Shown piece by piece: positions 9,562 to 17,815 of a stretch of 64,000 bases of DNA (position 1 is its first letter; each line of letters starts with the position of its first letter). The stretch covers positions 315,086 through 379,085 of the forward strand of contig NZ_KB849764.1 of NCBI RefSeq assembly GCF_000369005.1, in the 5' to 3' direction. The stretch is from Acinetobacter beijerinckii CIP 110307. Lineage in GTDB: Bacteria; Pseudomonadota; Gammaproteobacteria; Pseudomonadales; Moraxellaceae. The position numbers and the translations under genes are program-made. Under the pieces are notes generated by a model. That model saw only the letters and a program-made list of their open reading frames with translations. It had not been told where the DNA came from and searched no databases.

Positions 9562-9984
9562 ATGGCGATTGATAAAAACGAAATCATTAATTTTTTAGCG
9601 CAAGAGTTTCCTCAAGCGCTCGAAAAAACCAGTATTCAAGAAATAACGGATAGAGGTGCTGAATTATTATATCGTGTTGATCAGAATGATTTACGACCAG
9701 GGCAAACAGTTTCTGGCCCGACATTAATGTTAGTTGCAGATTTCGCCCTTTATGTCGCAATCATGGGGCATCTAGGTTTAATTGCGATGGCAGTAACCAC
9801 AAATATGACGATAAATTTTTTTCGCAAACCGAATGGAAATCAAAATATTCGTGCAGTGTGTAAATTAATTAAGGTCGGACGAACACTAGTTACAGGTGAA
9901 GTTTGGTTATATTCAATCGGTGATGATGAACCGGTAGCACATGTGATAGGAACTTATGCTATCCCGACAAAACCGATCCAATAA
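9562..9984 (+). CDS. PaaI-type hotdog-fold thioesterase
   Basis: About 140 residues with the hotdog core: GPTLMLVADFALYVAIMGH (long helix with the catalytic Asp region), followed by TTNMTINFFRKP and the strands VCKLIKVGRTLVTGEVWLY. Members hydrolyse acyl-CoA thioesters. I set the start at ATG 9562, with GGA 8 bases upstream. An in-frame ATG at 9508 overlaps the desaturase stop (TAATG) and could allow coupled translation with 18 extra residues; ATG 9547 is also possible. The pairing with a desaturase suggests release or editing of unusual acyl-CoAs (inference). Confidence 0.82.
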   Translation: MAIDKNEIINFLAQEFPQALEKTSIQEITDRGAELLYRVDQNDLRPGQTVSGPTLMLVADFALYVAIMGHLGLIAMAVTTNMTINFFRKPNGNQNIRAVCKLIKVGRTLVTGEVWLYSIGDDEPVAHVIGTYAIPTKPIQ

Positions 9985-10175
9985 TTGAGTTTCCAAAACA
10001 ATCATTTTATCAACATGCTTAGAAACGATTTTATCAACCCATGAAATAACAATTAAAACATATGCTTAAAAACAATTGACTTTAATTGGTCTGAAAATAT
10101 TTATGATGTCATAGGAACATATTTGAAAATGGAGTGAGATGGATATCTATAAAAATCTTTTTCGGGAGGAATGAG

Positions 10176-11168
10176 ATGATAAATAAAAAATTATTGGTCG
10201 GTGTGCTATTTTCAGGTTTGGCGTCTTTTACTCAAGCGAAACAAATTGTTTGCATCTTTGATCCAGTTGGTAAATCAGGTGATGCCTTTGCATTAGCTAA
10301 AGATTATGCTTTAGAAGCGAAGAAGTGGGGTGCAGATATCGAATTACGTGCTTACGTAGATGAACGGATTGCAGCAGAGAATCTCAAAGTTGGTCATTGT
10401 GACGGAGCAATTATTAGTGGTTTACGAGGCAGGCAATTCAATAAATATATCGGCTCATTAGATGCAATTGGTGCATTAACAGATATGAAAACCGCAATTC
10501 TTGCATATCAAATTTTGTCTAAACCTCATGCAGCTCAAAGCATGATCAATGGTTCTTATGAAATTGCAGGTTTAGGTACAATTGGTCCAGCGTATCTATT
10601 TGTCTCAGATCGAAACATCAATACTTTAGCGAAAGCTGCGGGTAAAAAAATAGGTGTATTTGCTTATGATGAAGCTCAACCTCGTTTAGTAGCTCAGGTT
10701 GGGGCGCAAGCTGTATCTGTTGATGTCACAACAGCCGGGCCAAAATTTAATAATCATCAAATTGACATTGTGCCTGCTCCGATTGTTGCTTATAAGCCAC
10801 TTGAGTTGCATAAAGGGTTGGGTGAAAACGGTGGTATTGTTAAATTTCCACTGACGCAAATATCAGCTAATTTTATTATTCGAAAAGAAAAATTTCCTGA
10901 GGGTTTTGGGCAGAAATCAAGAGAATGGGTCGCTGGTCAATTGGGTCGAACTTTCAATATTATTTCCAAATATGAAAAAGAGATTCCAGCGAAATATTGG
11001 ATGAATATTTCAGCTGAAGAACAGGTTAATTATATGAAAATGATGCGTGAAGCACGGATTTCATTAACTAAAGCTGGCGTTTACGATCCGAAAATGATGA
11101 GTTTCCTTAAAAAAGTTCGGTGCAAACAAAATCCAAATAGTTTTGAATGCGCATTAAATGATGAATAG
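10176..11168 (+). CDS. AdeT-like periplasmic putative solute-binding protein (DUF6091-type)
   Basis: A 330-residue protein with a signal peptide (MINKKLLVGVLFSGLASFTQA, cleavage before KQIV). The start is ATG 10176, with GGGAGGA 5 bases upstream. The body resembles the Acinetobacter family labelled AdeT or 'RND-type efflux pump involved in aminoglycoside resistance' (FDPVGKSGDAFALAKDYALEA, AKKWGADIELRAYVDER, GLRGRQFNKYIGSLDA). It has no transmembrane segments and cannot be an RND pump. The layout suggests a periplasmic binding protein of TRAP/TctC type without its transporter. A C-terminal cysteine pair (VRCKQNPNSFEC) may form a disulfide. Transcribed alone and closed by a terminator. Confidence 0.75.
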   Translation: MINKKLLVGVLFSGLASFTQAKQIVCIFDPVGKSGDAFALAKDYALEAKKWGADIELRAYVDERIAAENLKVGHCDGAIISGLRGRQFNKYIGSLDAIGALTDMKTAILAYQILSKPHAAQSMINGSYEIAGLGTIGPAYLFVSDRNINTLAKAAGKKIGVFAYDEAQPRLVAQVGAQAVSVDVTTAGPKFNNHQIDIVPAPIVAYKPLELHKGLGENGGIVKFPLTQISANFIIRKEKFPEGFGQKSREWVAGQLGRTFNIISKYEKEIPAKYWMNISAEEQVNYMKMMREARISLTKAGVYDPKMMSFLKKVRCKQNPNSFECALNDE

Positions 11169-11190
11169 TCGATGAGATGATTCGGTAATA

Positions 11191-11226
11191 AGCCTTCTTA
11201 ACTTATTGTGGTTGAGAAGGTTTTGC
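11191..11226 (+). terminator. Rho-independent terminator after the AdeT-like gene
   Basis: CCTTCTTAAC (11193-11202) and GTTGAGAAGG (11211-11220) form a 10-bp stem with one G-U, an 8-base loop, then TTTTGC. Confidence 0.8.
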
Positions 11227-11340
11227 TCAGAATAGCTAGGACAATATTAAAAACATAACAACATTTAAGTATGCGAAAAATCAATAACATGCTAAAACTA
11301 AATATGTTCAGATTTCTTTGTTGTTACTCGTTTTAATGAT

Positions 11341-12117
11341 ATGGCTACAGCACTCGACTTAACACCTTTATCGCAAATTGAGTCAAATCAAGACCATATT
11401 TTGGCGATTAAGCGTAATGATTTATTGCCTTTGCTCAATGATCCTCATCTTTTAAATCATTATGCCGATCATTTGGTACAGGCTCAAAGTGTATTGTTGA
11501 ATGGTGTTGATCCTAAGCTGAATCAACAACTAAGTGAAGTAATTACACAAATTATTCAGCAATTATCAGTGTCCAAAAAATATTTAGGTGGTCGTCGCTT
11601 TAACGCATTGCAAAAATGGTTGGGCATTGATATTGAATATGATGCCGGGCAAGTGAAATATATTAAAGACTTAGATCGCTTAATTAATGAAGCCAATCAT
11701 TTAAGTCAAAAATTACAGATTGAAATTCAAAAATCACAATCGAGATTACAACAAGCACTTGGCTTAAGGGAACAAATGGCAGCTTATATTTTTGCTGCTA
11801 ATGAGTTTCTAAATGAATATCCGCAGTTTAGCAAACAACAAGTGCTTGATCATTTTGTGGAGCGCTTATCAAAAAAAATTAATACGTTACAAACTTTACA
11901 AAGCAGTAATGACATTGCGATGAAACAAATGCAATTGTCACAGCATTTATCATTTAGCCTATTAGATCGTTTTAAAGAGGCTCAACAAGTTTTGATTCCT
12001 GCATGGCAATATCATTTGAAGCAAAGTCACGAATCTCATTCAGCTGCGACGCTTGAAGAGTTAGACAAGAGTAGAGAAAAACTGATCCAGAATTTGAAAA
12101 AATCATTACAGAAATAA
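11341..12117 (+). CDS. Short TelA-like helical protein
   Basis: A 258-residue soluble, largely helical protein. Its layout parallels the next gene: an N-terminal acidic/helical part, a central segment with a G-G-R-R-F-x-A-L-Q-K-W-L motif, and a coiled-coil C-terminal half ending with a block (LSFSLLDRFKEAQQVLIPAWQYHL) that matches the TelA signature of the neighbour (NNLMLVDKFYAIKNITLPAWKNQI). I therefore read it as a divergent TelA/KlaA paralogue, about 120 residues shorter. The gene lies 9 bases before the full-length TelA gene. No Shine-Dalgarno is obvious at ATG 11341. Function unknown. Confidence 0.62.
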   Translation: MATALDLTPLSQIESNQDHILAIKRNDLLPLLNDPHLLNHYADHLVQAQSVLLNGVDPKLNQQLSEVITQIIQQLSVSKKYLGGRRFNALQKWLGIDIEYDAGQVKYIKDLDRLINEANHLSQKLQIEIQKSQSRLQQALGLREQMAAYIFAANEFLNEYPQFSKQQVLDHFVERLSKKINTLQTLQSSNDIAMKQMQLSQHLSFSLLDRFKEAQQVLIPAWQYHLKQSHESHSAATLEELDKSREKLIQNLKKSLQK

Positions 12118-12126
12118 GAGGGGAAT

Positions 12127-13260
12127 ATGATGTCAGATTTAGAACTTAATAAAGTCTCAAATGAGGTTGTACTAAAAGAAGAGCAACGCTTTGAGCAACT
12201 GAACTTAAAAGAATTAGGATTGCAACCGCAAGATTTTTCAGAAGTAATGGATGCTCATAAAGAACTTGCAGATATCAGCACAACAGTAGTTGCTGAGTAT
12301 GGTAAAAATATTGCGAATAAAACCTCTACTTATACAGATGAGTTATTAAATCTTGTTCAAAATAAAGACTTGGATGCGACAGGTCAAAAATTGAATGAGG
12401 TTGTGCAAGTGGCTCAGCAATTGAACACTTCAAGTATCTTGAATAAGTCTAAAAACTCTGGCTTTTTCGGAGGCTTACTGAGTAAGTTTAAAGGCGCTAA
12501 ACAAAGTTTTGATCAGCATTTTAATACCACGAAAGAACAAATCGATGTGTTGGTGAAAGAGATTGAAAGCTCACAGTCTGGTTTAAAAGCACGTGTTGGA
12601 ACGTTGGATAAAATGTTTGATGCTGTCCAAGAGGAATATAAACAGTTGGGTGTTTATATCGCTGCTGGGCAATTAAAACAACAGGATATTCAACAACAAA
12701 TATCAAGCTTGACGACACTAGAGCAAGATCAAAAAACCACGCAGCAAATTTATGATTTTAATCACTTGGCAAACAACCTTGAAAAAAGAGTGAGTGATTT
12801 ACAAGTTTTACAGCAGTCTGCGATGCAAACTTTACCAATGATTCGTATTATTCAATCAAATAATTTGATGTTAGTTGATAAGTTCTATGCAATTAAGAAT
12901 ATTACCTTACCTGCATGGAAGAATCAGATTAGTTTAGCGATCTCTTTGCAAGAGCAAAAGAATAGTGTGCAGCTCGCAAAAGCTATTGATGACACCACAA
13001 ATGAATTGTTACGACGAAATGCAGAATTATTACATCAAAACTCAGTTGATACTGCTAAAGCCAATCAGCGTTCAGTAATTGATGTGGAAACACTTGAACA
13101 TGTTCAAAACACCCTCATTAAAACAGTAAATGATGTTATTCAAATTCAGAAAGAAGGTATGCAAAAACGAGCAGAGGCAACAACGCGGTTACGTGCATTA
13201 CAAGAGAGTTTGAATCATTTAGTTCTGGAAAATAGCGGACAAAATACCCCTAAGTCTTAG
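12127..13260 (+). CDS. TelA/KlaA family (toxic anion resistance) protein
   Basis: A 377-residue helical protein of the TelA family (PF05816). Seen: an N-terminal helical region, the FFGGLLSKFKGA block near residue 115, then YDFNHLANNLEKRVSDLQVLQQ, and the conserved NNLMLVDKFYAIKNITLPAWKNQI at ~240-265. Plasmid TelA was named for tellurite resistance. Chromosomal members are often next to YceG/XpaC-like membrane proteins and are linked to envelope-stress tolerance, so tellurite resistance should not be assumed. GAGGGGA precedes ATG 12127. It is the middle gene of a three-gene unit. Confidence 0.85.
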   Translation: MMSDLELNKVSNEVVLKEEQRFEQLNLKELGLQPQDFSEVMDAHKELADISTTVVAEYGKNIANKTSTYTDELLNLVQNKDLDATGQKLNEVVQVAQQLNTSSILNKSKNSGFFGGLLSKFKGAKQSFDQHFNTTKEQIDVLVKEIESSQSGLKARVGTLDKMFDAVQEEYKQLGVYIAAGQLKQQDIQQQISSLTTLEQDQKTTQQIYDFNHLANNLEKRVSDLQVLQQSAMQTLPMIRIIQSNNLMLVDKFYAIKNITLPAWKNQISLAISLQEQKNSVQLAKAIDDTTNELLRRNAELLHQNSVDTAKANQRSVIDVETLEHVQNTLIKTVNDVIQIQKEGMQKRAEATTRLRALQESLNHLVLENSGQNTPKS

Positions 13261-13285
13261 ATTAAATTTACTGAAGGAAAGATCA

Positions 13286-14200
13286 TTGTCACCCATAGAT
13301 GAATTTAGTGTGCAACCCATTGACCAACGTTTGGATGTTTTAAAAAAGCGTCAACGTCATTTGATGATCTGGTTTTTTCTAACCGGTGCGTTAGCAGTTG
13401 TTACTATTGCATTTTTATTTTTGCAAAAAGAATTTATCTATCGTTTCTATGATCTTTCAATTTATGTACAAGCTTTAGATCTACCTTATCATGTTCAGGA
13501 ATTAGTTCCTTTTAAACAGCCTATTGATTATTTTTTTAATTTAATCTCATGGTTTGGTTGGCTATTTCTCAAAATATTTGGTGCATTTATTGGTGCATTT
13601 GTTGTCGTCAGTTTGCTAAAAAAAATCAGTTTTTTAAAGAGACGCTTACAGGGCTGGACTCAAAAGATTTTGGCATGGGTGATTGGTTTTATTTTGATTT
13701 GGTCCAGTTTGGCTTATATCCAATATGACTGGAAAGATGAAACTAAGCAGGCATATCAGCAATGGATGAGTTATGAAAATAATATTGCTGAAAGTCAGAT
13801 CGCGCAAGATTTGTATCAAGCTGATGTTAGCTCAACCGAAAAAGCTTATGTATTGGCTCAAGTCGCTTTATTACATCAGCCTGTAGATCGAAAAACATCA
13901 AATATCTATGTTAATCAACTCATTAAAGCCGAAAAAAGTAATCCATCTAAATTTCAAGAATATGATTTTAAGCCAGAACAGTTGTGGGTGATGCAACAAC
14001 AACTCTATGGCAAAAGTATTACTTCGATAACACAACCTTTAGATTTACGTGCTCAACAAGCTGAGCGTATTTCAATGATTGTGAATGTGATTTTATGGAT
14101 TTTTACTGTTCTAATGTTAGCTATGTGTGGAATTTTTTATCTACTTGCGAAACATTTAAAAAATCGTCGTTATCGAATTGGGCATAAATTGGAAATCTAA
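13286..14200 (+). CDS. Membrane protein of the TelA-like operon, unknown function
   Basis: A 304-residue protein with four hydrophobic segments: residues ~27-48, 82-110, 125-146 and 270-292. A hydrophilic ~115-residue region lies between the third and fourth and probably faces the periplasm. It starts at TTG 13286, with AAGGA 7 bases upstream, 25 bases after the TelA stop. I do not recognise the family. The position suggests it anchors the two TelA-like helical proteins at the membrane, as XpaC-like proteins may do for TelA elsewhere (inference). The stop codon lies inside the terminator stem. Confidence 0.68.
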   Translation: MSPIDEFSVQPIDQRLDVLKKRQRHLMIWFFLTGALAVVTIAFLFLQKEFIYRFYDLSIYVQALDLPYHVQELVPFKQPIDYFFNLISWFGWLFLKIFGAFIGAFVVVSLLKKISFLKRRLQGWTQKILAWVIGFILIWSSLAYIQYDWKDETKQAYQQWMSYENNIAESQIAQDLYQADVSSTEKAYVLAQVALLHQPVDRKTSNIYVNQLIKAEKSNPSKFQEYDFKPEQLWVMQQQLYGKSITSITQPLDLRAQQAERISMIVNVILWIFTVLMLAMCGIFYLLAKHLKNRRYRIGHKLEI

Positions 14201-14217
14201 TAAATAGATTTCCAATT
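14187..14217. terminator. Bidirectional terminator between convergent genes
   Basis: A perfect 13-bp stem (AATTGGAAATCTA, 14187-14199, with 14205-14217) and a 5-base loop, overlapping the last codons of the upstream gene. On the minus side it follows the amidotransferase stop. Confidence 0.7.
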
Positions 14218-14222
14218 GATTG

Positions 14223-14936
14223 TTAAATTTTTTCTAAAAAAGTCTGAATAACTTCACGAGATTTGCTCTCTAATTTTTTTGCATAAAGTTTGTTATCTTC
14301 TCTTAATTGAGGGATTGATAAGCCTGCATGTCGTATCTCACAAGTATGGCCAATCAACCACTTCTCAAAACTTTCTTCAATCATTTCAAGATGAAATTGT
14401 AAGGCTAGAATATTATTTCCTACTGAAAATGCCTGATTCGGATAAATGGTTGAACTTGCAAGTAAAGTCGCATTATTTGGTAACTCAAAAGTATCACCAT
14501 GCCAGTGTAAAACTTTGATATTTTCAAGTGATGTTAAGACATTACTATCACTATCTAATGACTTAATTTCTAATTCGCTCCAACCTATTTCCTTTTGATG
14601 TCCTGCATATACTTTAACACCAAGTGCATGCGCAATAAGTTGGGCGCCTAAGCAAATACCTATGGTAGGTTTGTTTTCTAGCAATCGCTGCTTCAGACCT
14701 TCAAGTTCATCCTTTAGAAAAGGATAGTCCTCTGTTTCATATACACCAATTGGACCACCTAAAATAACGGTGAGTCCTTCATAATTGAGAGCAGGTGTTA
14801 GATCATCAACACCAGCTTCAAAATACCTGACACGAAAACCAAAATCATAAAAAATATTTTCTAAGGAACCTAAATCTTCAAAGGCAAGATGTTGAATCGC
14901 ATATATTGTTTTAGGAAGGGATGTTTGTAGGCTCAT
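14223..14936 (-). CDS. Class I glutamine amidotransferase-like protein (GATase1)
   Basis: A 237-residue standalone GATase domain. The nucleophile elbow GICLGAQLIAHALG (Cys ~residue 95) and LQFHLEM (catalytic His) are present, with the N-terminal VILGGPIGVYE oxyanion strand. Such small proteins resemble the glutaminase half of GMP synthetase. Some hydrolyse gamma-glutamyl bonds; the substrate here is unknown. The closing pattern (HTCEIRHAGLSIPQLRED) is typical of this subgroup. It is separated by 73 bases from the acetyltransferase on the same strand. Confidence 0.85.
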   Translation of the reverse strand: MSLQTSLPKTIYAIQHLAFEDLGSLENIFYDFGFRVRYFEAGVDDLTPALNYEGLTVILGGPIGVYETEDYPFLKDELEGLKQRLLENKPTIGICLGAQLIAHALGVKVYAGHQKEIGWSELEIKSLDSDSNVLTSLENIKVLHWHGDTFELPNNATLLASSTIYPNQAFSVGNNILALQFHLEMIEESFEKWLIGHTCEIRHAGLSIPQLREDNKLYAKKLESKSREVIQTFLEKI

Positions 14937-15009
14937 ATCAATACTTCTTGTTTATTCAGGCTAAATCATAACGGTTCAATACATGATTATATTCAAAAAT
15001 AAATAAGTA

Positions 15010-15576
15010 TTAATGTTGTTTAGTCGTATTCCAATCAGATAATAATAATCCGTATTGTAATAAATCATGGTGTTGATTTGACCAATAGCCAGCTTCTCTA
15101 AGTAAGCCTTCATTCCTAAAACTTAAATTTTCGATTAAACGAAGAGATTGTACATTTTTAGGATGAATGAGCGCTTCGATTCGATTTAACATCATTTCAG
15201 TAAAACCCCACGGGATAATTGTATTTAGTGCTTCAAACATGTAGCCATTCCCCCAAGCAGATGAAGCAAGTTCATAGCCAACGCTACATTTTTTCCAATT
15301 TGTGTCCCAACGGAACAGACCACAAGTTCCGATTAAATGATCTTCTCCTTTTAGCTGTATACCCCATCTTGTACCTGAATTAGCCTGAATTCTCCAGTTT
15401 GCAAAAAGTTCGATAATGCTTTGTGCTTGTTCTGATGATTGGATTGGATTTGTACCAAACCAACGCATTGCTTCAGTATCACTGTAAATTTCAAAAATTT
15501 GTTGAATATCAGTCTGAGTAATTTCACGTAGAATCAGTCTTTTGCTTGTAAGCGTAGGAAAGGGAGTCGATGGCAT
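15010..15576 (-). CDS. GNAT-family N-acetyltransferase (RimJ/RimL-like)
   Basis: A 188-residue acetyltransferase. LTSKRLILREITQTDIQQIFEIYSD is the standard RimJ/RimL N-terminus. GYELASSAWGNGYMFEA holds the acetyl-CoA pyrophosphate loop, and LIHPKNVQSLRLIENLSF the family's N-x-x-S-x-x-x-x-E-x-x-G/S-F motif. The substrate could be a protein alpha-amino group or a small amine. It starts 11 bases after the eutC stop and may be the last gene of the ethanolamine transcript, though no chemistry obviously links them. Confidence 0.87.
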   Translation of the reverse strand: MPSTPFPTLTSKRLILREITQTDIQQIFEIYSDTEAMRWFGTNPIQSSEQAQSIIELFANWRIQANSGTRWGIQLKGEDHLIGTCGLFRWDTNWKKCSVGYELASSAWGNGYMFEALNTIIPWGFTEMMLNRIEALIHPKNVQSLRLIENLSFRNEGLLREAGYWSNQHHDLLQYGLLLSDWNTTKQH

Positions 15577-15587
15577 CGTTATTTGTC

Positions 15588-16403
15588 TTAAAAAAGTAAT
15601 TGAGATGAATCTGTTTGTTGAATGCTAGGAACTTGATGTTCATCTTTTAAATCAACGCCAGAAAAACCAAGCTGTTTTGAATTTTTCATCAACTTAATCA
15701 AGCGTTGTGTTGCAATTGGGATACTCAGTCCAGCGGTTCGAACATTTGAAATACAATTACGTTGGGCATCTGTCGAACCTGTATGCGCATCCCATGTATA
15801 GTACACGCCCATGCTATCTGGAGAGCTCAACCCTGGGCGTTCGCCGATGAGCATGACCAGCATAGGTGCTTTCAAAATTTCCGCGACATCATCTCCTAAA
15901 GCGACTCTACTGCCAGTTGCAATGATGACAGGAGCAAGTGCCCAATCTTCTTGTTGAATTTGTTTTGCTAAAGACAGAATAAAAGATATTGCATTTGATT
16001 CGATTGCACGGGCAGACAATCCATCTCCTACAACAATACAAACATCGTATTTCTCAGCTTTATTGCTAAATTTATTTACTAAGCGTTCTTTTGAGTCTTT
16101 CGATAATTGTCGCCCTAAATCAGGTCGCTTGAGATATGTTTGTTTGTCTTTAGCATTACTTTCTACATGGATACTTTCTATAAACTGCTTAGATAAATGT
16201 TCAGATAAATAATGAGTGTCTAATTTCTGGTAAACAGCATCCTGAGCTTGAGCATGCGCTAATTGAAAATCTAATAATACTTTGGTTGGCAAACTACATC
16301 CCGTACGACCCAAAGCGATTCTTGCATCTGTAAATTGCTTTAGTTTTTCCCATTGATCTTGATGTGTTGATGATGGGTATTGAATATCAGGAGTCAGCTT
16401 CAT
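15588..16403 (-). CDS. eutC: Ethanolamine ammonia-lyase small subunit
   Basis: Light chain of the adenosylcobalamin-dependent enzyme that splits ethanolamine to acetaldehyde and ammonia. Seen: LKQFTDARIALGRTGCSLPT at the N-terminus, DVCIVVGDGLSARAIESNA and LVMLIGERPGLSSPDSMGVY, and NCISNVRTAGLS, all EutC signatures. Length 271 is normal. AGGAG lies 7 bases before the ATG, and the gene starts 10 bases after eutB ends. No EutA reactivase or shell proteins are nearby, so this is the simple, non-microcompartment type. Confidence 0.96.
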   Translation of the reverse strand: MKLTPDIQYPSSTHQDQWEKLKQFTDARIALGRTGCSLPTKVLLDFQLAHAQAQDAVYQKLDTHYLSEHLSKQFIESIHVESNAKDKQTYLKRPDLGRQLSKDSKERLVNKFSNKAEKYDVCIVVGDGLSARAIESNAISFILSLAKQIQQEDWALAPVIIATGSRVALGDDVAEILKAPMLVMLIGERPGLSSPDSMGVYYTWDAHTGSTDAQRNCISNVRTAGLSIPIATQRLIKLMKNSKQLGFSGVDLKDEHQVPSIQQTDSSQLLF

Positions 16404-16413
16404 TGTATTGCTC

Positions 16414-17799
16414 CTAGTTCATGAGTAAACGAGAGAACTGTTCAGGCATTTGTTCTGCCCAATGAATATGGGCATTTTGCTGTTTAAAAATACCTTGTTG
16501 TTCTAGCCATTTAGAAAATTCAGGGGTAGGTTTCAGGCCCAATAATTGTCTTAAATACAATGCATCATGGAAAGATGTCGTTTGGTAGTTCAACATAACA
16601 TCATCCGAACCAGGTATACCCATAATGAAATTCAGCCCAGCAGCACCAAATAGAGTGAGTAATACGTCCATATCATTTTGATCAGCATCAGCGTGATTGG
16701 TATAGCAAATATCACAACCCATTGGTAAGCCGAGTAGTTTTCCACAAAAATGATCTTCTAACCCAGCTCGAATAATTTGTTTACCGTTATAAAGATATTC
16801 AGGTCCAATAAAACCAACAACTGTATTGACTAATAAAGGTTGATATTTTCTCGCTACTGCATAAGCCCGTGTTTCTAGTGTTTGCTGATCAACTCCATGA
16901 TGAGCATTACTTGAAAGCGCGCTGCCTTGTCCAGTTTCAAAGTACATGACATTATTTCCTAAAGTTCCTCGGTTTAATGCCAAAGTCGCCTCATAACCTT
17001 CTTGTAATAACGCTAATGAGATACCAAATCCTTCATTGGCACGTTGTGTTCCTGCAATAGACTGAAACATCAAATCAATAGGTACATTTCTTTCTGCTAA
17101 TTGAATTCCTGAGCTAATGTGGGTGAGTACGCATGATTGAGTTGGGATTTGATATTCTTGAATCACATGATCCAAAAGCTTTAAAAGTTCCGTTAGATTA
17201 TGCAAATTATCCGTCGCAGGATTAATCCCAATAACAGCATCGCCATTGCCATACATTAGCCCATCTAAAATACTTGCAGAAATACCTAATAGGTCATCCG
17301 TTGGATGATTGGGTTGTAATCGAGTGGAAAGATGACCTTTTAAACCAATTGTATTTCGAAATTGTGTAATTACTTCGCACTTGCTTGCGACATAGATGAG
17401 GTCTTGGTTACGCCTGATTTTACTCACAGCAGCAACCATTTCTGGAGTGAGTCCAGATACTAAAGCAGTAAGTGTTTCTGAAGTTGCCTGCTCGCTAAGT
17501 AACCAGTTGCGGAAATCTCCGATAGTAAAATGTGAGATAGGATTAAATGCCTGAGCATTATGCTCATCGATAATCAATCGTGTCACTTCATCGATTTCAT
17601 AGTCGACGACAGCCTCATTGAGAAATGTTTTTAAGGGAAGATCAGCCAATGCCATTTGTGCGGCAACACGTTCAGTTGCATCGAATGCAGCAACACCCGC
17701 AAGTTCATCACCTGAGCGTAAAGGTGTTGCTTTTGCCATAAGTGTTTTCAAATCTGCAAAATGATATTGTTGATTGGCAACTATAATTCGATAGCTCAT
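16414..17799 (-). CDS. eutB: Ethanolamine ammonia-lyase large subunit
   Basis: Catalytic TIM-barrel chain that carries the active site and, together with EutC, binds adenosylcobalamin. Seen: KANPLRSGDELAG-type N-terminus (KATPLRSGDELAGVAAFD), LQPNHPTDDLLGI, GDAVIGINPATDN, FETGQGSALSSNAHHGVDQQT and MGCDICYTNHADADQNDMD, all diagnostic. The 461 residues match the family. AAGGA lies 6 bases before ATG. It sits 16 bases after the permease stop in the order permease-eutB-eutC. Confidence 0.97.
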   Translation of the reverse strand: MSYRIIVANQQYHFADLKTLMAKATPLRSGDELAGVAAFDATERVAAQMALADLPLKTFLNEAVVDYEIDEVTRLIIDEHNAQAFNPISHFTIGDFRNWLLSEQATSETLTALVSGLTPEMVAAVSKIRRNQDLIYVASKCEVITQFRNTIGLKGHLSTRLQPNHPTDDLLGISASILDGLMYGNGDAVIGINPATDNLHNLTELLKLLDHVIQEYQIPTQSCVLTHISSGIQLAERNVPIDLMFQSIAGTQRANEGFGISLALLQEGYEATLALNRGTLGNNVMYFETGQGSALSSNAHHGVDQQTLETRAYAVARKYQPLLVNTVVGFIGPEYLYNGKQIIRAGLEDHFCGKLLGLPMGCDICYTNHADADQNDMDVLLTLFGAAGLNFIMGIPGSDDVMLNYQTTSFHDALYLRQLLGLKPTPEFSKWLEQQGIFKQQNAHIHWAEQMPEQFSRLLMN

Positions 17800-17815
17800 T
17801 TTTCATCCTTAATCT

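Noticed and set aside
12127..13260. Annotating the TelA homologue as proof of tellurite resistance
   Set aside because: Chromosomal TelA proteins rarely confer it; the neighbours do not include ter or other telluride genes.
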